Assembly (NCBI GenBank): GCA_030426345.1
Contig: JAUHYU010000006.1
Span: 32,690 to 96,689 of the forward strand
Direction: 5' to 3'
Source of the DNA: Bacteroidia bacterium
GTDB taxonomy: Bacteria > Bacteroidota > Bacteroidia > Cytophagales > Cyclobacteriaceae
DNA length: 64,000 nt
Shown: positions 60,309 to 64,000 of the stretch, piece by piece
How the letters are laid out: each line of letters opens with the position of its first letter
Numbering within the stretch: the first letter of the stretch is position 1
The notes under the pieces: generated by a model
Told to the model about the DNA's origin: nothing
Databases searched by the model: none
What the model saw: only the letters and a program-made list of their open reading frames with translations
Program-made: the position numbers and the translations under genes

Positions 60309-61796
60309 CTACTTATAATAATCCTTTTTCACTTTCACTTCTTTGAGCAACGGGTCATCTATTTCCTTCATTTTTTGCAGGATATGCTGGTTTAAGTTTT
60401 CCTTTACCAGTCGTACTTCTTCTGTTGGTATATCGATCAGATTGATATTTTCTTCAGGGTCGAGGGCAATGTGGTACAACTCGTCACGCCCTGGGTTAAG
60501 AAAATCGCGGATTAGTTTCCACTCGGGAGTGCGGTAGCAACGCATAAATGCACTGCTATAATTGATCATGCTGTATTCTCCATAATAATCGTCATCCCAA
60601 TTTTCCACTTCCTTCCCTTGGAGTAAAGGAACCAGGCTTCTTCCGCGAATGGTATAATTTTCTGGCATTTTGGCCCCGGCCATTTCGACAATAGTAGGAA
60701 AGAGATCGAGGCTTGTAATCGTGTGATTGACGACCATGCCAGCCTTGGTAGTACCTGGCCAGATGACGAATGCAGGGACTTTGAGTGAAGTGTCGTACAT
60801 GTTGGGGCGTGATCGTGCTTCGATGTTTTCTGTGGCAGGCGGCAAGGTTTTGGTGATCCAGTTACCATTGCCTTTGTGCTCGATTCCATTATGCCCCATG
60901 TTGTAGCCATGGTCAGAAAAGAAAATAATGATGGTATTTTCCATCAATCCCAGTTCTTGCAAAAGGTCAGTGATGCGGCCGATATTGCGATCGACGCCTC
61001 GTGTACTTGCGAGATATTCACGCATTTTTCTCTTGGCCTTTTCTGTATCTAAATCAGGATATCCCGGATTGGGGAGAAGGGGATCCATATTTTCAAAAGG
61101 TGCCCAATCCTCGTCAGTAACAGGCAGCCATCGGGAATGTGGGGCGCGGGTGTTTAAGCACAAAAGGAAGTTCTTGTTTTTGTTGTCCTCAATGAATTTC
61201 AAAGCACGATCCGTCAGGATGTCTGTCGTCAATCCCTTGAACTGACTTACTTTCCCATTTTCTTCCAACTCAGGGTCGTCCGGAGTGGTGCCACCGCTTG
61301 TCAGTCCCGTGAAATAATCGAACCCGTTGTTGGTGGGATGGTATTTTTCGTTGCCCTCCATCGTCCAATCACCCAAATGCCACTTGCCCACCAAACCAGT
61401 ATAATATCCTGCTTCTTGTAGTACCTCGGCAAAAGTGATGCTTTCAGGTGCAAGGGCGGGACTGTATTTTGGGTCAAAAAGTCGATGGTTGGGGTGAGGG
61501 ATGAAGTCAAGAATATCATACTCGCTGGCATACCGACTGGTCATAATACTGGCCCGCGCCGGGCTGCAAACGGGCGTAGTGCAAAAAGCATTTTTTAAAT
61601 AAACCCCTTCTCTGAGCAGTTTGTCCATATTTGGGGTATTGGCATTGGGATCGCCAGAAGCCCCCAAAGCCCATGGCGCCTGATCGTCAGTAAGGATAAA
61701 AAGGATGTTCGGTTTTTTGTCTTGCGCTTGGAGTGAAAAGTTGGCAAACAGCAGCAGGACGCTAAATGCTTTAATTAAATTTGCTTTGAGATTCAT
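60309..61796 (-). CDS. Sulfatase (formylglycine-dependent, S1-type)
   Basis: KPNILFILTDDQAPWALG, CSPARASIMTSRYASEYD, GLVGKWHLGDW; likely start MNLKANLIKAF (61796) or MKKLLES (61817) rather than 61895. Confidence 0.93.
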   Translation of the reverse strand: MNLKANLIKAFSVLLLFANFSLQAQDKKPNILFILTDDQAPWALGASGDPNANTPNMDKLLREGVYLKNAFCTTPVCSPARASIMTSRYASEYDILDFIPHPNHRLFDPKYSPALAPESITFAEVLQEAGYYTGLVGKWHLGDWTMEGNEKYHPTNNGFDYFTGLTSGGTTPDDPELEENGKVSQFKGLTTDILTDRALKFIEDNKNKNFLLCLNTRAPHSRWLPVTDEDWAPFENMDPLLPNPGYPDLDTEKAKRKMREYLASTRGVDRNIGRITDLLQELGLMENTIIIFFSDHGYNMGHNGIEHKGNGNWITKTLPPATENIEARSRPNMYDTSLKVPAFVIWPGTTKAGMVVNHTITSLDLFPTIVEMAGAKMPENYTIRGRSLVPLLQGKEVENWDDDYYGEYSMINYSSAFMRCYRTPEWKLIRDFLNPGRDELYHIALDPEENINLIDIPTEEVRLVKENLNQHILQKMKEIDDPLLKEVKVKKDYYK

Positions 61797-61815
61797 GGAT
61801 TCTAGGAGCTTTTTC
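61794..61815 (+). repeat. Dispersed CATGGATTTT motif copy at the sulfatase start codon
   Basis: catggattctaggagctttttc. Confidence 0.8.
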
Positions 61816-61891
61816 ATAGTTCGTTTTGCGCTTAGGCACGGAAGTAACTTCCGCGCTAGTGGGGGCAAGCCTCCCGCGATTGTAGCTACCA

Positions 61892-62461
61892 TCAAATATC
61901 CTTGATAATCTGCAATAGCAAAAAAAGTCTCAATAAATCCCCTTCTACATTCATCATATCAATATTAATAAATAAGTGGTCAAGGTTAATATCAGATTCT
62001 CCACTTAAATATTTATTGAATTCTTTAATGGTCATTTTAAAATGGTCATTTCCTAAATCTAACATAACATTGTAATATGATTTAACCACTACTGCTATTA
62101 TATAAGGTTTAGCTAGTTCATGATAGTTTGGGATTTTTTCCAAATCTTCCTTATCAAATTTATCCTTCAAAGAATCATACTTCCTTAATAAATTTCGATA
62201 ACCTTCAGAATTTGCTTCTTGCATAATCCCTTTATTAATGAGCATTTCCTCTAGTTTGCCGAGTGAATTAAGAATTTGTGGATAGGACAACTCTGAGTGT
62301 GTATTTATAAAAAAGGCAACTCTCTCCTTAGCTTCCAATTCAATGGTCTTTTTATCTAGTAAATCAATTTTTTTTACCTCTTTTATCAATAAAAAATAGA
62401 GGCCGGTAATACTCAATATAAGAATGATAAAAAGACTCCTTTCTATAATTTTGTTTTTCAT
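61892..62461 (-). CDS. Hypothetical single-pass membrane protein
   Basis: 189-aa ORF, N-terminal TM SLFIILILSITGLYFLLI. Confidence 0.55.
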   Translation of the reverse strand: MKNKIIERSLFIILILSITGLYFLLIKEVKKIDLLDKKTIELEAKERVAFFINTHSELSYPQILNSLGKLEEMLINKGIMQEANSEGYRNLLRKYDSLKDKFDKEDLEKIPNYHELAKPYIIAVVVKSYYNVMLDLGNDHFKMTIKEFNKYLSGESDINLDHLFINIDMMNVEGDLLRLFLLLQIIKDI

Positions 62462-62596
62462 AACATTATTTACTTACCCCGTCACTGGTTGAGGTTACCT
62501 CCTTGTCAAATAAATTAATCAAAATGCCCCTAAAACCCATGAATTGGAAAATGAGGTTTCCCAATTGTGTTTGGCCATTTGTTTGTCGAATACGCT

Positions 62597-62645
62597 ACTT
62601 ATAATAATCTTTACTCACTTTCACTTCTTGGAGTAGCGGGGCAAT
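62597..62645 (-). pseudogene. Orphan copy of the sulfatase 3' end (IAPLLQEVKVSKDYYK*)
   Basis: Aligns to 60311-60359 (sulfatase DDPLLKEVKVKKDYYK*). Confidence 0.9.
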
Positions 62646-62707
62646 AAATGCAGATATCTTTAAAGAATATTTGTTCACGGATTTTTGGGGCATTATTATG
62701 AAAATAA

Positions 62708-64000
62708 TCAGGCAAAAAGATCGAGGATTGGTTCTCCATGTCCATCGGGCGTAGTATAAAATGGACGTCCCTCGATGACATAATTTGTTTCAGGAAGTAT
62801 GCCCAACGCATGGTAAATCGATTGATGTACTTGATCGATCACCACCGTTTTTTCTATGGACGAGCAAGGTCTTTCATCTGCTGTTTTGCCATATACCAAT
62901 CCTTTTTTGATGCCTCCTCCCCACATGAGAATTGAGCTTCCATCGGTAAAATGCCTATGCATTCCATAAAACTTTTCATCGTTGATGATGTCGGGCTGAT
63001 CTACCTGATCTTTTATTTTTTCTCCTGGTCTGCCTTCCAAGATCGCATCGCGGCTAAACTCGCTGGCGAGGATGATCAACGTTCTATCCAAATGTCCAGA
63101 TTCGTCAAGGTCTTTGATCAGTTGCGCGATAGGGCGATCAACCAACTCCTTCATTTTCACCAATCGGGTATGTCCGTTTTCGTGGGTATCCCAACCTAGA
63201 AAGGGCTCGTATTCCGTGGAAACGCTGATAAAGCGTCCGCCATTCATGGCCAGTCGCTTTGCCAACAAGCAACCCAATCCAAATCGTCCGGTATTGTAAG
63301 TGTCATAAGTTTCTTTGCTTTCCTTGCTCAAGTCAAAAACTTCAGCTTCAGGAGAATTCAATAATCTGTAGGATTGCTCCATGGAGCGCATCAGGGATTC
63401 TACTTGGTAGTCGCTGCCACGATCCATCACATTGCTTTTTCGGGCCAGTTCTTTATATAATTTATACCTCGCATCAAATCGTTTCATTGACATACCCTGT
63501 GGCGGACGCACACTATCCAATCCCGTAGATGGATCAGGAATCAGAAACGGACCATATTCACTTCCAAGAAATCCGGCCGAGTGAAAAGCTTTCAGTTCTT
63601 CAGCCTCACCAACTGTAAATCGTTGTCCCATGGCGATAAATGGTGGAATCACCGGATTGACTGGGCCTAATTCTTTGGCGATCCATGCGCCAATATGTGG
63701 TGCCTGAACTGATTGTGGTGGCTCGTAGCACGTGTGCCAATGGTATTGATGGCGCGTGTGCAGGATATGTCCCAGATCGGCCGATCGATAAGAACGTATA
63801 ATGGCCCCTTTGTCCATGACACTACCGATAGATTCCAATCCCTGAGAAAATTCTAAGCCATCGACAGCTGTTGGTACTTTGGGGAAGGTGCTGAGCACCC
63901 GCTTGCTTTCAATGCCTTTTTCATATGGGGCATAATGCTTTGGGTCGAAAGTTTCGGTATGGGCCATGCCTCCTGCCATCCACAATAAAATAACTGTGTC
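62708..64000 (-). CDS. DUF1501 family secreted protein, partial at right edge
   Basis: MWMAGGMAHTETFDPK, FGLGCLLAKRLAMNGGRFISV...WDTHENG, MHRHFTDGSSILMWGGGIKKG. Confidence 0.9.
   Translation of the reverse strand, partial: DTVILLWMAGGMAHTETFDPKHYAPYEKGIESKRVLSTFPKVPTAVDGLEFSQGLESIGSVMDKGAIIRSYRSADLGHILHTRHQYHWHTCYEPPQSVQAPHIGAWIAKELGPVNPVIPPFIAMGQRFTVGEAEELKAFHSAGFLGSEYGPFLIPDPSTGLDSVRPPQGMSMKRFDARYKLYKELARKSNVMDRGSDYQVESLMRSMEQSYRLLNSPEAEVFDLSKESKETYDTYNTGRFGLGCLLAKRLAMNGGRFISVSTEYEPFLGWDTHENGHTRLVKMKELVDRPIAQLIKDLDESGHLDRTLIILASEFSRDAILEGRPGEKIKDQVDQPDIINDEKFYGMHRHFTDGSSILMWGGGIKKGLVYGKTADERPCSSIEKTVVIDQVHQSIYHALGILPETNYVIEGRPFYTTPDGHGEPILDLFA

Noticed and set aside
245-62697. Dispersed motif as Bacteroidota promoter (TTTG / TANNTTTG)
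   Set aside because: The motif lacks both boxes and is common inside ORFs.
1-64000. CRISPR array, tRNA, rRNA or transposase
   Set aside because: No regularly spaced repeat-spacer unit, RNA gene or transposase/integrase ORF recognised. The dispersed motif is too irregularly spaced and in both orientations to be CRISPR.

Overview
Window of about 64 kb from a Bacteroidota chromosome (probably Cytophagales-like; inferred from SusC/SusD, GH92, CotH, DUF4838-type and sulfatase content). Most of it is a saccharolytic accessory region: FecR-SusC-SusD, GH92 mannosidase, beta-helix protein, sialidase/BNR proteins, GH39-like protein, sulfatase, DUF1501, plus a RidA/D-threonine-aldolase-like/GntP operon, an ABC exporter and cydAB. 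Between 25.7 and 30.0 kb is a compact defence island: an AbiE toxin-antitoxin pair with two identically spaced operator inverted repeats, and an AAA-ATPase + DUF4435/TOPRIM-like pair resembling PARIS (AriA/AriB). The ATPase pair has gene-cassette-like (attC-like) ends. Two signals not explained by ordinary annotation stand out. (1) A dispersed ~22-bp motif, consensus about YCATGGATTTTNGAGGCTTTTT, occurs dozens of times in both intergenic and coding DNA but was not seen in the SusC/SusD genes or the defence island. (2) At four unrelated loci (beta-helix gene, GH-like gene, metallophosphoesterase, sulfatase) a gene's 3' end recurs as a short orphan copy 1.8-4.4 kb away, with other genes lying between the copies. 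No tRNA, rRNA, CRISPR array or transposase was recognised. All functional calls come from reading the sequence; no searches were run.
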